This document shows, one piece after another, positions 28,464-38,043 of a stretch of 64,000 nucleotides of DNA; position 1 is the stretch's first letter, and each line of letters starts with the position of its first letter. Location: the NCBI GenBank assembly GCA_946811695.1, contig OX328124.1, positions 85,049,293 to 85,113,292 of the forward strand, given 5' to 3'. The translations under genes and the position numbers were made by a program. Source of the stretch: Gonocerus acuteangulatus (lineage: Eukaryota > Arthropoda > Insecta > Hemiptera > Coreidae). The notes under the pieces were generated by a model. That model saw only the letters and a program-made list of their open reading frames with translations, made no database searches and was not told where the DNA came from.

Positions 28464-29192
28464 TTGGACATGTTGCATCTATAACTCACACAAACAAGCT
28501 CAAAAGAGTCAAAACCACAAAAATGTTATGGGGAAGTGCAGAAAGAGGAAATCGAAGGGAGTAAGTGGTAATAGCACGACTTCGAATAGGCCACAATCAT
28601 GTGACCCTTAGCAATTTCATTAAAAAGGAACCTCCACCTCTATGTGAACCATGCTCTGAAGATTTAACCATTAGTCATACAATAGAGGAGTGTCCGAAAT
28701 ATGAATTAGTTTTCAGGCATCTAAATATACTTCGGAATGTAGCAGAGGCTCTAAAATTGTCAGCCAACTATAGACAAATCCAACCAAGTCCTAAAGACCA
28801 GCGGTAAAAAAATAAAGAACACTTTATTAAAATTAAAGCGAGGCTGCCCAAATTAATGGGATTGCTATGCAACACCGCGGACATTCAATCCATGGATACC
28901 ATGCTTTACCAGTTCTCTTGATTTTAGAGAGTAGGTTACGTTTGGGGATTTGAAAATTGTTCACATTCCCTTGGAACTGTCCTATATGGTAATGATATCT
29001 ATAATTTTTCATCTTTCATTGTTTAGCCGTAAATATGGTGGTTAATTATTCCTGGCGAATCAACTAATATTTGTTCGGCTAATAGCGGTAGGCTATTCAT
29101 ATCTAAGCCGAGTCCTTCAGCTGGTTTCCCTAAGTATGGTTCCTCGGATAAAATAATTTAAATGGTTGGGAATAAATAAAAAAAAAAAATAT
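28464..29192 (+). mobile_element. Non-LTR retrotransposon (LINE), 3' end, I/Jockey type
   Basis: A coding remnant is followed by a ~380-bp 3' UTR and a short A-rich tail with AATAAATAAA near 29176-29192. The reading contains NKLKRVKTTK, ARLRIGHNHVT, LCEPCSED and EECPKY. This is the C-terminal block (LRIGH...C..C...H...C) typical of ORF2 proteins in the I and Jockey superclade. ORF2 normally supplies endonuclease and reverse transcriptase for target-primed insertion, but those parts are absent here. Extreme 5' truncation is normal for LINE copies. Confidence 0.82.
28494..28807 (+). pseudogene. LINE ORF2 C-terminal pseudogene
   Basis: The frame runs from NKLKRV through a TAA at 28560-28562 to an apparently natural stop at 28805-28807. 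After the TAA come VVIARLRIGH and PPPLCEPCSEDLTISHT, with a Cys-Cys-His-Cys arrangement. The in-frame stop and the missing upstream domains make it non-functional. Confidence 0.8.
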
Positions 29193-29974
29193 AAAGAGGA
29201 TAAATGAAATGAATAAAGAGAAGCGCAATGAACAGTAAATAAAAACTACTAACACAACAACAAAGTTGAAACGGACGTTTGTAGATTCTAGAGCATAATA
29301 ACATAGCAGTTACTCGCACAGTTATATCTACATCCTATCCTATCTTATCCATCTATATCCTTATTCAGTGACCTTGTGAGAACTATAATCACAGTGTACA
29401 TGTGGGGCGGGGGTGGTATTTTTCAACGATACTCATGGAAAAGAAGTGTCATCGAAACAAGCAAAACCTGAATTGTATTTTAACAATAAAATAGTTGGTT
29501 AAAAGTATTTTAAAAATACTAGAGCATTTATTCCCGGGACTTTTATGCAGTATTAGAGGCGCATTATTACTTATACATTCGTCTGGTGCACCGTAATCTT
29601 GGTTTACATCGCAAAGGAAATAAATATCCTTAACAATTTATCGTTATTTTATTTAAATCATGTTTAGCAGCTTCACAGAATTGTTAGTTAACTCTTATTT
29701 CTTAAGATAAAGTTAGGCTTCTCTTAATGTATTCAGCTTTTAAGTTCTTCTTCAACCTTAGAGTTTTCGTAAAACGTTTTAGTGGAAGATCCGGAAACTA
29801 ACATATTATTCTGATATTCTTCTTCTAAAACATCAAACCAATAAAGGATACATAGCATTATATTTTGTTTACGTTGTCCCACCACAATCATACTGCGTTG
29901 CTCTAGGTCCTCGAATTTAGAAGGAGGAATATATCGACGCTAAATCTTGGAAACTTGGCTCCTATCCTTGCAGG

Positions 29975-29978
<4 letters not shown>
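29193..29978. other. No gene recognised
   Basis: AT-rich, with a short G-rich patch near 29404-29420. No repeat or coding signal seen. Confidence 0.5.
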
Positions 29979-30010
<32 letters not shown>

Positions 30011-30089
30011 TTGCGCGCATATACATAGGCATCCATGACCCTAGTGGTTGAACTGCCTTAAAACACCAAAAAAAAAAAAAAAAAAAAAA
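29979..30089 (+). mobile_element. SINE 3' tail between two poly(A) tracts
   Basis: A ~28-base A-run is followed by a ~60-bp piece containing CATGACCCTAGTGGTTGAAC and GCCTTAAAACACC, then a second A-run of ~20. The conserved GACC...GTTGAA.(G/T)CCTTAAAA arrangement is seen at the 3' end of many arthropod SINEs. The double tail suggests a heavily truncated dimer or a second insertion into a tail. GTAA follows both A-runs and may be a short target duplication. Confidence 0.55.
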
Positions 30090-30197
30090 GTAAATTTACT
30101 TATAAAAAGAACAGTATCAGCACATAACAGCAATAACATATTAAATTGGCCGGAAAATAATGCAGGATTTTGGAATTAAAATTTAAAAAAATAAAAA

Positions 30198-30304
30198 CAT
30201 CATTTTATAACTGTATTTTTTAAATCAAAATAGTCTCCCATACACTCAATACAGCTCTCCCAACGTGCAAGTGAGAATTTATAAAGTCAATAAACGCATT
30301 CTCT
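30198..30304 (-). pseudogene. Mariner transposase pseudogene, C-terminal end
   Basis: Minus-strand reading gives SLARWESCIECMGDYFDLKN and a stop at 30200-30202. This is the RW..CI...GDYFD ending common to mariner transposases. The preceding AFIDFINS piece is in another frame. The segment ends at the CTCT target duplication of gypsy. Confidence 0.82.
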
Positions 30305-30834
30305 TGTAAGGCCCCGTTTTCCCTTTGTCTTTGTTAAGTGAATAAGAATGAGAGAAAAGGTTGGCTGCCCATCTCTAGAGATGTGAGAACCACGAATCAG
30401 CAAACGTTGCGTCTGGGTTGTTGGAACTGCACGTGGCTGATTCGTAAGATTCTCGGAAGATTTAAGACCTGACAAGAGTTTCTAGTCCAGCCACCTGCTA
30501 AAGCAGGAGTGGGGCACAATGGGTATAAAAAGCTGGCTTACCTCCGACGGGAGAGAGTCCACGCCCGTTCCTGAGGTCTTGGCCGCGATGGCGATGAGAG
30601 GTAAGTCAGTTCCAAAATATGCTCCAACCTCCCCAAATGATATGTGATTACTCTTATCTAGCGGTTTCTCTCTCACTCAACCTTTTCTCTCGTCTTAGCG
30701 ATGTTTTATGATATTTATGTATGTGTTAGTAACCTCAGTGTAAATTATAGTTTTGAAAGGAATTTCCGCTTCTCTAAAATATTTCCCCATTATCTATTCC
30801 TTTAAATCCCGTCCTTGCTAATCGGCCCCTTACA
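30305..30834 (+). repeat. Gypsy 5' LTR
   Basis: 530 bp with TGTAAGGCCCCG and CGGCCCCTTACA ends. It carries a TATA box (TATAAAA, 30524-30530) and a consensus splice-donor-like GAGAG|GTAAGT at 30600/30601. It is identical to the 3' LTR except at 30553 and 30665. Minus-strand open frames inside (30287-30676) are shadows and recur in the other LTR. Confidence 0.97.
30524..30530 (+). promoter_or_regulatory. TATA box in the gypsy 5' LTR
   Basis: GGGTATAAAAAGC fits a TATA box. Transcription would start about 25-30 bp downstream, near 30555, making the part before it U3. Insect gypsy elements are transcribed by RNA polymerase II from the LTR; the start site here is inference. Confidence 0.7.
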
Positions 30835-30836
30835 AA

Positions 30837-30854
30837 TGGTGTCAGGTGTGGGGT
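30837..30854 (+). promoter_or_regulatory. Gypsy primer-binding site
   Basis: TGGTGTCAGGTGTGGGG lies two bases after the LTR end. It begins TGG, complementary to the CCA end of a tRNA that primes minus-strand DNA synthesis. I cannot name the tRNA without a search. Confidence 0.7.
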
Positions 30855-31159
30855 TGACTGCGAATAATTTTAAAGAAGCGAGTGAAGGAGCTTGCAGAGT
30901 AGCGAGTAGCTAGGAGACGGCGGGGGGGAGCTGAGAAAGCGACTCTTATCTTCTCACGAGGCTGTAGCGGGCAGCGGGGGCTAGCTTATCGTGTTCGCTG
31001 TAATCGGACACGCTGTTTACATCGGGCACTCTGTTGATGATTACGGTGTAAGATATGGGATAATATCTTAGCGTATTATTATACGGCCCGTGATTTAGTT
31101 TTTTTTTGTAAGGGTTTTTGTAATATAGGCGTGCGGGTACTTATTTTAAAGCACATAAG

Positions 31160-32194
31160 ATGGCGAATCCAGAAGAACTAATTACGAACCTGAAGGGCCA
31201 ACTAGAGGAGGCTTTAAAGGCTAATCAGTTATTTAAGGAAGAACTAACAAAGTCCCGGGAGTCAGCACGAATGTCGGGGTCTATGGCGCCGAGGCGGCAT
31301 ATGTCCTTACAGGCGATGGTAGCACCTTGGTCAGGCGATGATTCTTCGGTCCCTGTCACTGACTACTTGAATGGACTGGAATTAGTAGCAGATAGTGGGC
31401 AATGGGAGGATAAAGATATGGCGCTCGTGGTCCGGATGCGCCTCAAGGGCTCAGCCGCGTCTTTTCTGGCGAGTCGTACCGATTTACAAGGGCCCGGGGT
31501 GCCCTACGACACTATTAAGGTGGCTCTCTTGGAAAGGTTTAGGGAGGTTAGGCGTCACGAACAGTTTTTACTACAATTGAGCAACATGAGGCAGGAAAAA
31601 GGGGAGGGGGTCAGAGCGTTTGCCGACCGCTGCCGTAAGCTAGGGGAAAAATCCTGTGGGGCATCAGGTTCCGAGGAGGAACGCAAGGGTGCAAGGAACC
31701 TTTTGGACAAAGTTGTCCTGTCAGCTTATTTGTCGGGGCTGAAGGGGGAGATAGGACAGCAAACGCGTCTTAGCTTCCCTTCTAATTTGCAAGGGGCTGT
31801 CGAAAGGGCCACTGCTATCGAGGAGGAGCTGGGCCGAGGAGAGTCGCAGCATTTTACGTGTAGAGAAGTGGTAGCTGTGGAATTTTGTGAGGGAGATGAA
31901 CCTCTAGGACTTGAAGAAAAGGGAGTAGCCGTTGCAGCGAGCGAGCGAAAGGAAGCGTGTTTTAGGTGCGGAGTCAGGGGTCACTTCGCCCGTGACTGTC
32001 GAAGGGCATGGCAACCAGTTAGAGGTACAGGCCGTCAGAATATGCGGTGCTACCAGTGTAATGGGGTTGGTCATATAGCCAGAGAGTGCAAGGGCAACCA
32101 AGATCGGGGGGCAAGGGGGGAAAGTCCTAAAATTCAGGGGCGTTACCCAAATGCGAACGGCCGAGGGATGCCCCCTGCCCGAGGCCCACAATAG
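31160..32194 (+). CDS. gag: Gag polyprotein of the gypsy element
   Basis: A 344-residue intact frame from the ATG at 31160, the first in a long 5' leader, to a TAG at 32192-32194. Gag assembles the cytoplasmic particle and packages element RNA. Residues 1-40 are helical and charged, residues ~50-225 are capsid-like, and two CCHC zinc knuckles follow: C267-C270-H275-C280 and C297-C300-H305-C310. A basic, Gly/Arg-rich end fits RNA binding. The length is normal for Ty3/gypsy Gag. Pol lies in the -1 frame and is open back into the gag end, so a -1 ribosomal frameshift is plausible, though I found no clear slippery heptamer. The capsid assignment rests on position, not on a conserved motif. Confidence 0.93.
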   Translation: MANPEELITNLKGQLEEALKANQLFKEELTKSRESARMSGSMAPRRHMSLQAMVAPWSGDDSSVPVTDYLNGLELVADSGQWEDKDMALVVRMRLKGSAASFLASRTDLQGPGVPYDTIKVALLERFREVRRHEQFLLQLSNMRQEKGEGVRAFADRCRKLGEKSCGASGSEEERKGARNLLDKVVLSAYLSGLKGEIGQQTRLSFPSNLQGAVERATAIEEELGRGESQHFTCREVVAVEFCEGDEPLGLEEKGVAVAASERKEACFRCGVRGHFARDCRRAWQPVRGTGRQNMRCYQCNGVGHIARECKGNQDRGARGESPKIQGRYPNANGRGMPPARGPQ

Positions 32195-32238
32195 ATCGGG
32201 GGGACAAGCGTATAAATGACCTACGAAAAACTTGCGGG

Positions 32239-33732
32239 GTGCCCCGCCTTATTATCCCAGTAAAGGTAAATGGGCAAGACTTGGAGATGATGGTAGATAC
32301 GGGAGCGGACATCACAGTTCTTAATCGGCCTGCGCCGGGGGCGGGGCTTCAGCCAGTTTCTTTTAAGGTCCGCGGTGTATCAGACCATTTATTGCCGCTG
32401 GAAGGGGAACAAGTCGTGGACATTGAACTCCCAGGGTTTTCTTTCCGACACAGGGTCGCCGTAGCCCGGGTGCTCCCCTCGGGAGGGGGAATCCTCGGTC
32501 GAGACTTGCTAGGCCGCGTTGGAGCTAGAATAAGTATAGGTGGAAGGAATTACGACTTGGGGACCCTTACCACTTCTCTTGGGGTGACTTCGACAGAGAC
32601 GGTAACCGAGGCTCAAAGTGAAGAAAGAGACAGGAAGTGGATCGAGGGGGTCGTGGCTAGGACCCGTATCTTGGAAGAGAAGTGGTCTTGCCCCGGTTCA
32701 GGAGTTAGTTCGTCAAACATTGTCAGTGCTGCCGGATCCGCAGGGGGTTGTACCGTTAGCCAGAAGAGTAGCTCCGGAGACGCTCATACAAGAAGTAATG
32801 GCTCCGGGCGCAAAGCACGCCGGAGGGAACGGAAATCTCCTTATGTCAGATTGTGCCAGGAGGTATCCCTTCCGGCTTATTCTGAGGCGACAGTGGCTGT
32901 TCGAGTGCCTGCGGCCATAAGGCGGGGTAATATTTTAATTGAGCCACTAGAAGGGCTTACATCTGGAGTGTGCACAGGGCGTAGCGTGAGTGAGGTCGTG
33001 GAGGGATCCGCGTGGATACAGGTGGTTAATCTCAGTGGAGGGTCAGTCGTACTACGTCGTGACTCCCCTCTTGGTAGGGTTGAGGAAGGTAATTGGTCAC
33101 TGGCAGAAGGTCAAGGTGAGTCCCCCACCAAAGCGAAACAAACCGTAAAGACAGGGTCGGACCTACAGGAGAAGCTCCGACACCTCCCCGTGGTAGAAAA
33201 GAAGCCCTTGTTGGAGCTTCTTTCTCGCTTCCAGGATCTCTTCGAAGAGCCCAGAGGGGAAGGTTGCGCGCTACCCGTCCAACATCGGATAGTTACGGGT
33301 AATGCCCGACCTGTGGTGAAGAGACCGTATAGGGTCCCGTACGCGGAGAAAGCCGTGGTGGCGGAGCAGCTGAATTCTATGCTGGAAAGGGGTATAATTA
33401 CGCCCTCCACTAGCCCCTGGCAGGCTCCAGTTGTACTAGTAAAAAAGAAATCGCCGGATGTGGAGGTGCGATATCGGTTTTGCACTGATTTCCGGGGTCT
33501 TAATGCCGTTACTCGGGTGGACACATACCCTCTACCCCTGATTCAGGAAACCCTAGAACAGCTCGGCAATTGCCGGTACTTTAGCACACTGGACTTAGCC
33601 AGTGGATACCATCAAATCCCCATAGCCCCGGAAGACAGGAGAAGACAGCGTTCACCACCGAGGGAGGCCATTTCGAGTACAGGAAAATGGCTTTCGGATT
33701 GGCAGGGGCTCCGGCTACCTTCCAAAGGTTGA
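32239..33732 (+). CDS. pol: Pol polyprotein part 1: protease and first half of reverse transcriptase (frameshifted)
   Basis: A frame open from before 32239 (no ATG there; the frame overlaps gag in the -1 phase) to 33732. The aspartic protease comes first, with MVDTGADITVL (active Asp at residue 20 counted from 32239) and GILGRDLLG. It would cleave Gag-Pol. A ~200-residue linker follows, then the RT fingers and palm: RPYRVPYAEK, PWQAPVVLVKKK, FCTDFRGLN and FSTLDLASGYHQIPI. After PEDR, near 33638, the reading leaves the family pattern because one base is missing. The last ~30 codons to 33732 are out of frame. The rest of RT continues in the next frame. The break would prevent full-length Pol. 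Confidence 0.92.
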   Translation: MPRLIIPVKVNGQDLEMMVDTGADITVLNRPAPGAGLQPVSFKVRGVSDHLLPLEGEQVVDIELPGFSFRHRVAVARVLPSGGGILGRDLLGRVGARISIGGRNYDLGTLTTSLGVTSTETVTEAQSEERDRKWIEGVVARTRILEEKWSCPGSGVSSSNIVSAAGSAGGCTVSQKSSSGDAHTRSNGSGRKARRRERKSPYVRLCQEVSLPAYSEATVAVRVPAAIRRGNILIEPLEGLTSGVCTGRSVSEVVEGSAWIQVVNLSGGSVVLRRDSPLGRVEEGNWSLAEGQGESPTKAKQTVKTGSDLQEKLRHLPVVEKKPLLELLSRFQDLFEEPRGEGCALPVQHRIVTGNARPVVKRPYRVPYAEKAVVAEQLNSMLERGIITPSTSPWQAPVVLVKKKSPDVEVRYRFCTDFRGLNAVTRVDTYPLPLIQETLEQLGNCRYFSTLDLASGYHQIPIAPEDRRRQRSPPREAISSTGKWLSDWQGLRLPSKG

Positions 33733-36434
33733 TGGAACAGCTATTAGGTCGTCTAAAGGGTGCCGGCTGTTTTGTCTATCTCGATGACGCAGTGGTGTAC
33801 AGCGCCACACTCGGTGAGCATATCGCCCGGCAGGAGGAAGTATTTAACTTACTTCGCGGGGCGAATTTAAAGGTCAACCTACGAAAGTGTACATTCGCGG
33901 CCAAGGAGGTCATGTACTTAGGGCATGTGGTGACTGACAGTGGAGTCAAACCCGACCCTGGAAAGGTGGAAGCAGTGAAAACCTTTCCGAAACCACGGAA
34001 TGCACGCGAGGTACGTAGCTTCCTCGGTTTAGCGAGCTACTATCGCCGTTTTATCCCGGAGTTCGCAAGTAGGGCGAAAGCCCTTACTGAGCTAACAAAG
34101 ACTCGAGCTACTTTTGTCTGGGAGCCTGCGCAGGAGAAATCATTCGCGGACCTGAAGGAGGCCTTGACCTCCGACCTTCTACTAGTGTATCCGGACTTCC
34201 GAGACCCCTTCGTGCTCTCTACGGACGCTTCCGGAGTAGCTCTTGGGGCTGTGTTGTCTCAAGTGCAGGGAGGCGTCGAGAGGCCCATTTGCTATGCCAG
34301 CAGGCAATTGAAGGGGCCGGAATGTAACTACTCTGCCACTGAACGAGAGTTGTTGGCGGTCGTTTGGGCGACAAAGCTTTTTCGATGTTACTTGCTTGGG
34401 CGAAAATTTAAGTTAATTACCGACCATGCTGCTCTTAAATGGATGCTAAGTCTGAGGGACCCCTCTTCTCGGCTGACTCGATGGGCCTTGCGCCTTGAGG
34501 AATTCGAATATGTCGTTGAACACAAGCCCGGAGTGAATCATAAAAATGCAGACGCGCTAAGCCGCTCCGTTGCTGAGATACGGACCCGGTACCCCCTCAC
34601 CCGGAGCCACATCCGGAGGGCCCAAGAGCAAGACGACTGGTGCCAGAAGCTGGCAAGGAAGGGCGGTAGTGTCAGGGCCGATGCAGAAGGATTGTGGTAC
34701 TGGGCTGTTGATCTCGAAGGGAGTGATTGGCGTCTCCTAGTTCCGGAGTCGCTTAGGCTAAAGATCCTCGAATACCACCATTCGAAGCCATGGGCGGGAC
34801 ACCCGGGTATAGAACGCACGCTTGCCAACTTAAGGGGGTCCTTTTATTGGCCCTCTATGGAGAAGGATGCACGGAACTTCGTTGAGAGCTGCCATAGGTG
34901 TGCTCAGCGAAAGAGCCCACCAGGCCTGAAGGTGCCTCTGGAAGTGCCGTATGTGGCCAGTGGCCCATTCGAGCAAGTGTCATTAGATATTTTTGGCCCT
35001 CTACCAAGGTCAAGGAGAGGGCATAGATATCTACTGACTTTTATCGACAATTTTACGAGGTACGCCGAAGCAATCCCTATAAAGGAGCAGACCGCTCAAG
35101 AGACGGCCGTAGCCTTTGTGGAGAATATTGTGACGAGACATGGTGTGCCAAAGAGGCTGCTCACTGATCAAGGGAGAAACTTTGTTTCTTCTCTCTTCAA
35201 GGAAGTATGCAGAGCTCTTGGGATAAAAAAGCTGCAGACTACAGCCTATCATCCGGAGTGCAATGGCATGGTAGAACGCCTCCATCGCACGATCACGGAT
35301 TCGATCACACATTTTGTGCGGCGGGATGGTAGAGATTGGGACCGTTGGGTCCCTTATGCAGTTATGGCCTACCGAGCCATCCCCCACTCCTCGACTGGGT
35401 ACTCCCCCAATTACCTACTTTTAGGACGGGAGTTAGTCACCCCTTTCGACTGCGATCTAGGGCCTAGCTTGAACCAGGAGGACCGAGATAGGCTCTTACC
35501 GGAAGATCATGTGATACAGCTACGGAAGCGGCTTTCGGAAGCATATCGAGAGGCGTTGGTACGATCCGAGCGATGTTATCAACGTCGAACAGCCTTCGTA
35601 AACTCTCGGAGGAAAGAGCGCCAGCTAGCAGCGGGGGACTGGGTGTACTTAAATGTGCCAGCGGTCAAACCGGGCCACTGTCCGAAGTTCCACCGTCCAT
35701 GGACGGGGCCGCATCAAGTCACCCGTGTACTCTCCCGGGTTAATTATGAGGTCGAGCTGTCTACCGGGGCGCGAGCAGTTGTGCACATCAACCGCCTTAA
35801 GAAGGCCGCGACTAAGGGGAATATGGATCCGGAGAGAGAGGAGGCTGAAACGGCTAATAGGTCGTACCGCGAAGAACAGGACGAGGAAGAGGCCAACGAC
35901 GAGTGGTCTTGGGCGATGGAGCCAGGGCTTCCATATGACTTAAATTACCAGACGCCAGACCGGGCTGGTGACGCGGAAGAAGGGGAAAGCGAGGCAAGGG
36001 CGACCGATCATTCTGACTGTCCCGTGAGTGCGGGGGCATCCCCTTCGTGTCCAGATCCTAGTTGTCCTCTCGGCGGCCAGTTTTCGTCGCCACCTTCGGA
36101 AACGACTACCCCCGATGAGGTCCTATCCGACTCAGCCCTATCTGAGGGAGAAGTAGGTCAAGAGGAGGAAGCCGAACGGAGCGGTTCACCCCAGCCTATA
36201 GGACGGGTGGAGGGCGCAAATGAGGGGGGGAGGCACCGCGAAAGATCCGGACGTTTATACGGCCGACGGGGCATAGACTCCCAGCCTGCGAGTGGGCGTC
36301 GTTCCTCCTCTAGTTCTCCGAGCAACGACCCCAAGGATGCCACCTGGACGCCAGGAGTGCGGGAACAGGGACCACGGCCACGATCACCATATTCCCTCCG
36401 GAGGAGAGGCGTTCAGAGACCTAACGATGAGTAG
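33642..36434 (+). CDS. pol: Pol polyprotein part 2: rest of RT, RNase H, integrase
   Basis: Continuation of pol in the next frame after the one-base break; the first ATG is at 33687 (residue 1 below). The RT active site YLDD is at residues 31-34, followed by LGHVV and the thumb. RNase H spans ~170-300 with DAS (D180), RELLAVVW and TDHAALKW (D246). The integrase zinc finger is H365, H372, C402 and C405. The catalytic triad is D434, D494 and E530 with D-x35-E spacing. A GPY/F-type module (FHRPWTGPHQVTRV) lies near 690. The final ~180 residues are acidic and Pro/Ser-rich with no known fold. All catalytic residues are present. It lacks its own start and depends on part 1. Confidence 0.94.
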   Translation, partial: KTAFTTEGGHFEYRKMAFGLAGAPATFQRLMEQLLGRLKGAGCFVYLDDAVVYSATLGEHIARQEEVFNLLRGANLKVNLRKCTFAAKEVMYLGHVVTDSGVKPDPGKVEAVKTFPKPRNAREVRSFLGLASYYRRFIPEFASRAKALTELTKTRATFVWEPAQEKSFADLKEALTSDLLLVYPDFRDPFVLSTDASGVALGAVLSQVQGGVERPICYASRQLKGPECNYSATERELLAVVWATKLFRCYLLGRKFKLITDHAALKWMLSLRDPSSRLTRWALRLEEFEYVVEHKPGVNHKNADALSRSVAEIRTRYPLTRSHIRRAQEQDDWCQKLARKGGSVRADAEGLWYWAVDLEGSDWRLLVPESLRLKILEYHHSKPWAGHPGIERTLANLRGSFYWPSMEKDARNFVESCHRCAQRKSPPGLKVPLEVPYVASGPFEQVSLDIFGPLPRSRRGHRYLLTFIDNFTRYAEAIPIKEQTAQETAVAFVENIVTRHGVPKRLLTDQGRNFVSSLFKEVCRALGIKKLQTTAYHPECNGMVERLHRTITDSITHFVRRDGRDWDRWVPYAVMAYRAIPHSSTGYSPNYLLLGRELVTPFDCDLGPSLNQEDRDRLLPEDHVIQLRKRLSEAYREALVRSERCYQRRTAFVNSRRKERQLAAGDWVYLNVPAVKPGHCPKFHRPWTGPHQVTRVLSRVNYEVELSTGARAVVHINRLKKAATKGNMDPEREEAETANRSYREEQDEEEANDEWSWAMEPGLPYDLNYQTPDRAGDAEEGESEARATDHSDCPVSAGASPSCPDPSCPLGGQFSSPPSETTTPDEVLSDSALSEGEVGQEEEAERSGSPQPIGRVEGANEGGRHRERSGRLYGRRGIDSQPASGRRSSSSSPSNDPKDATWTPGVREQGPRPRSPYSLRRRGVQRPNDE

Positions 36435-37495
36435 GTGTGGGACGCGCTTAGGAAAAGAGCTAAATCGCCAGTAAACGACTCCTAAACATCTACTTACCGG
36501 GCTGTCATCGCGGGTGATTCTAGAGTTCTGACTATTGGCATGAAAATTTGAGTTATATTACAATGTCGTGGGTTACGCGCCTGGGCAGGGTGGTTTGTAA
36601 ACTTTCAAGAAAATTTCCGAAAAAGGAAGCAAAAGTTTAAACCAATCTTTCACACATCACAAACCCTTTTCCGTAGTTCCCTGTACCTTTCCTCGTCCTA
36701 TCAAAAGCCCAGAAAACAGAGTAACGGAATTTCTATATATAATCAAAAAATTACACAACGGAGGCACTTCGATGAATGGAAAGTTGAGTAGAGAGATGCT
36801 AGGTCCAAGAGAGTTGACTCTGATTTTGGGGAAGGAGAGAGAGGCTCTGCCAATTGGACTGACACTCCTCTCGGAGGGAAGCTGATGTCATGATAAACAT
36901 GTAACCAAATTTCAGAAGTAGATCTCATCGCCACTAATACTGGAGTAGTAGCATTGGACAATTCCAGATCAGAAGCTGTTGCTTCATCGAATTCTTGTCC
37001 TGCCCTTAACGAAAATAAGACAGGAAGGATGGTTACAGCTCAGCCGGAGAGGGGCGTTCTTCTTGAAGAGTTGAAACGAGGAAGCCTACGCAATCCTTCG
37101 GTATTAGGATAGAGCCTGATGTGGACCTAGGATACCTTAGATCTGTCCTGCCGAGTTCTTTCACAGAGAAACACCTTCCTGTATAGTCTCGTCATTTCGC
37201 CAGAAGATGAACACGTCAAAAGAATGGTGGCAGTGGACTTTGGTGAATCTTGGATCTTCGACCACATGGATTTGGGACGAGCACAAGAAGCTATTGTGGA
37301 ATACCATGCTTAAAACAATTCGCCTCCTTCTTCGATGCAGCGGAAAGTTTCGTGACAGCGATAACAGAGTGGATATAGGACCGCTCGTAAATAAAGTGAT
37401 TGTGAAAATAGTGTACTGTATAGTTAGAGAATAATAGTAACTTAAGGACGGGTAGTGTTAAAGGTAAAGTAATGTTCCAAGGGAAACATGACTTT
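36435..37495 (+). other. Gypsy region between pol and polypurine tract, no recognised gene
   Basis: About 1.06 kb where some gypsy elements carry env. No signal peptide, membrane segment or env motif is seen. Two plus-strand open stretches look unlike random sequence: 36897-37112 (72 codons, no ATG near its start) and about 37187-37306, ending VEYHA-stop. Their origin is unknown. They could be a decayed env, a captured host fragment or chance. Confidence 0.6.
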
Positions 37496-37513
37496 AAAAA
37501 AATCGGGGGGTGA
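37496..37513 (+). promoter_or_regulatory. Gypsy polypurine tract
   Basis: AAAAAAATCGGGGGGTGA directly precedes the 3' LTR. It is purine-rich with one T-C interruption, as expected for the primer of plus-strand DNA synthesis. Confidence 0.8.
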
Positions 37514-38043
37514 TGTAAGGCCCCGTTTTCCCTTTGTCTTTGTTAAGTGAATAAGAATGAGAGAAAAGGTTGGCTGCCCATCTCTAGAGATGTGAGAACC
37601 ACGAATCAGCAAACGTTGCGTCTGGGTTGTTGGAACTGCACGTGGCTGATTCGTAAGATTCTCGGAAGATTTAAGACCTGACAAGAGTTTCTAGTCCAGC
37701 CACCTGCTAAAGCAGGAGTGGGGCACAATGGGTATAAAAAGCTGGCTTACCTCCGACGGGACAGAGTCCACGCCCGTTCCTGAGGTCTTGGCCGCGATGG
37801 CGATGAGAGGTAAGTCAGTTCCAAAATATGCTCCAACCTCCCCAAATGATATGTGATTACTCTTATCTAGCGGGTTCTCTCTCACTCAACCTTTTCTCTC
37901 GTCTTAGCGATGTTTTATGATATTTATGTATGTGTTAGTAACCTCAGTGTAAATTATAGTTTTGAAAGGAATTTCCGCTTCTCTAAAATATTTCCCCATT
38001 ATCTATTCCTTTAAATCCCGTCCTTGCTAATCGGCCCCTTACA
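37514..38043 (+). repeat. Gypsy 3' LTR
   Basis: 530 bp, identical to the 5' LTR except at 37762 and 37874. TATAAAA at 37733-37739. Followed by the CTCT target duplication at 38044-38047. Confidence 0.97.

Larger units (their letters stand above)
30305..38043 (+). mobile_element. Ty3/gypsy LTR retrotransposon, nearly complete, young
   Basis: This is a 7.74-kb element with 530-bp LTRs at 30305-30834 and 37514-38043. The LTRs begin TGTAAGG and end CCTTACA. A 4-bp target duplication, CTCT, lies at 30301-30304 and 38044-38047. After the 5' LTR is a primer-binding-type TGG sequence (30837-). Then come gag, a pol in the order protease-RT-RNase H-integrase (the Ty3/gypsy order), a ~1.06-kb non-coding stretch and a polypurine tract. 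The LTRs differ by eye at only two positions, 30553/37762 and 30665/37874, which suggests recent insertion. No env is recognisable. Composition is markedly less AT-rich than the surroundings. One frameshift breaks pol. Confidence 0.97.

Noticed and set aside
30287..30676. Minus-strand frames in the gypsy LTR, duplicated at 37442-37885
   Set aside because: They are duplicated only because the LTRs are duplicated. They are antisense to the element and lie over promoter and leader sequence.
33111..33524. Minus-strand 137-codon frame opposite gypsy RT
   Set aside because: Shadow of the pol coding frame. The same applies to 31904-32191, 34538-34828 and 35031-35387.
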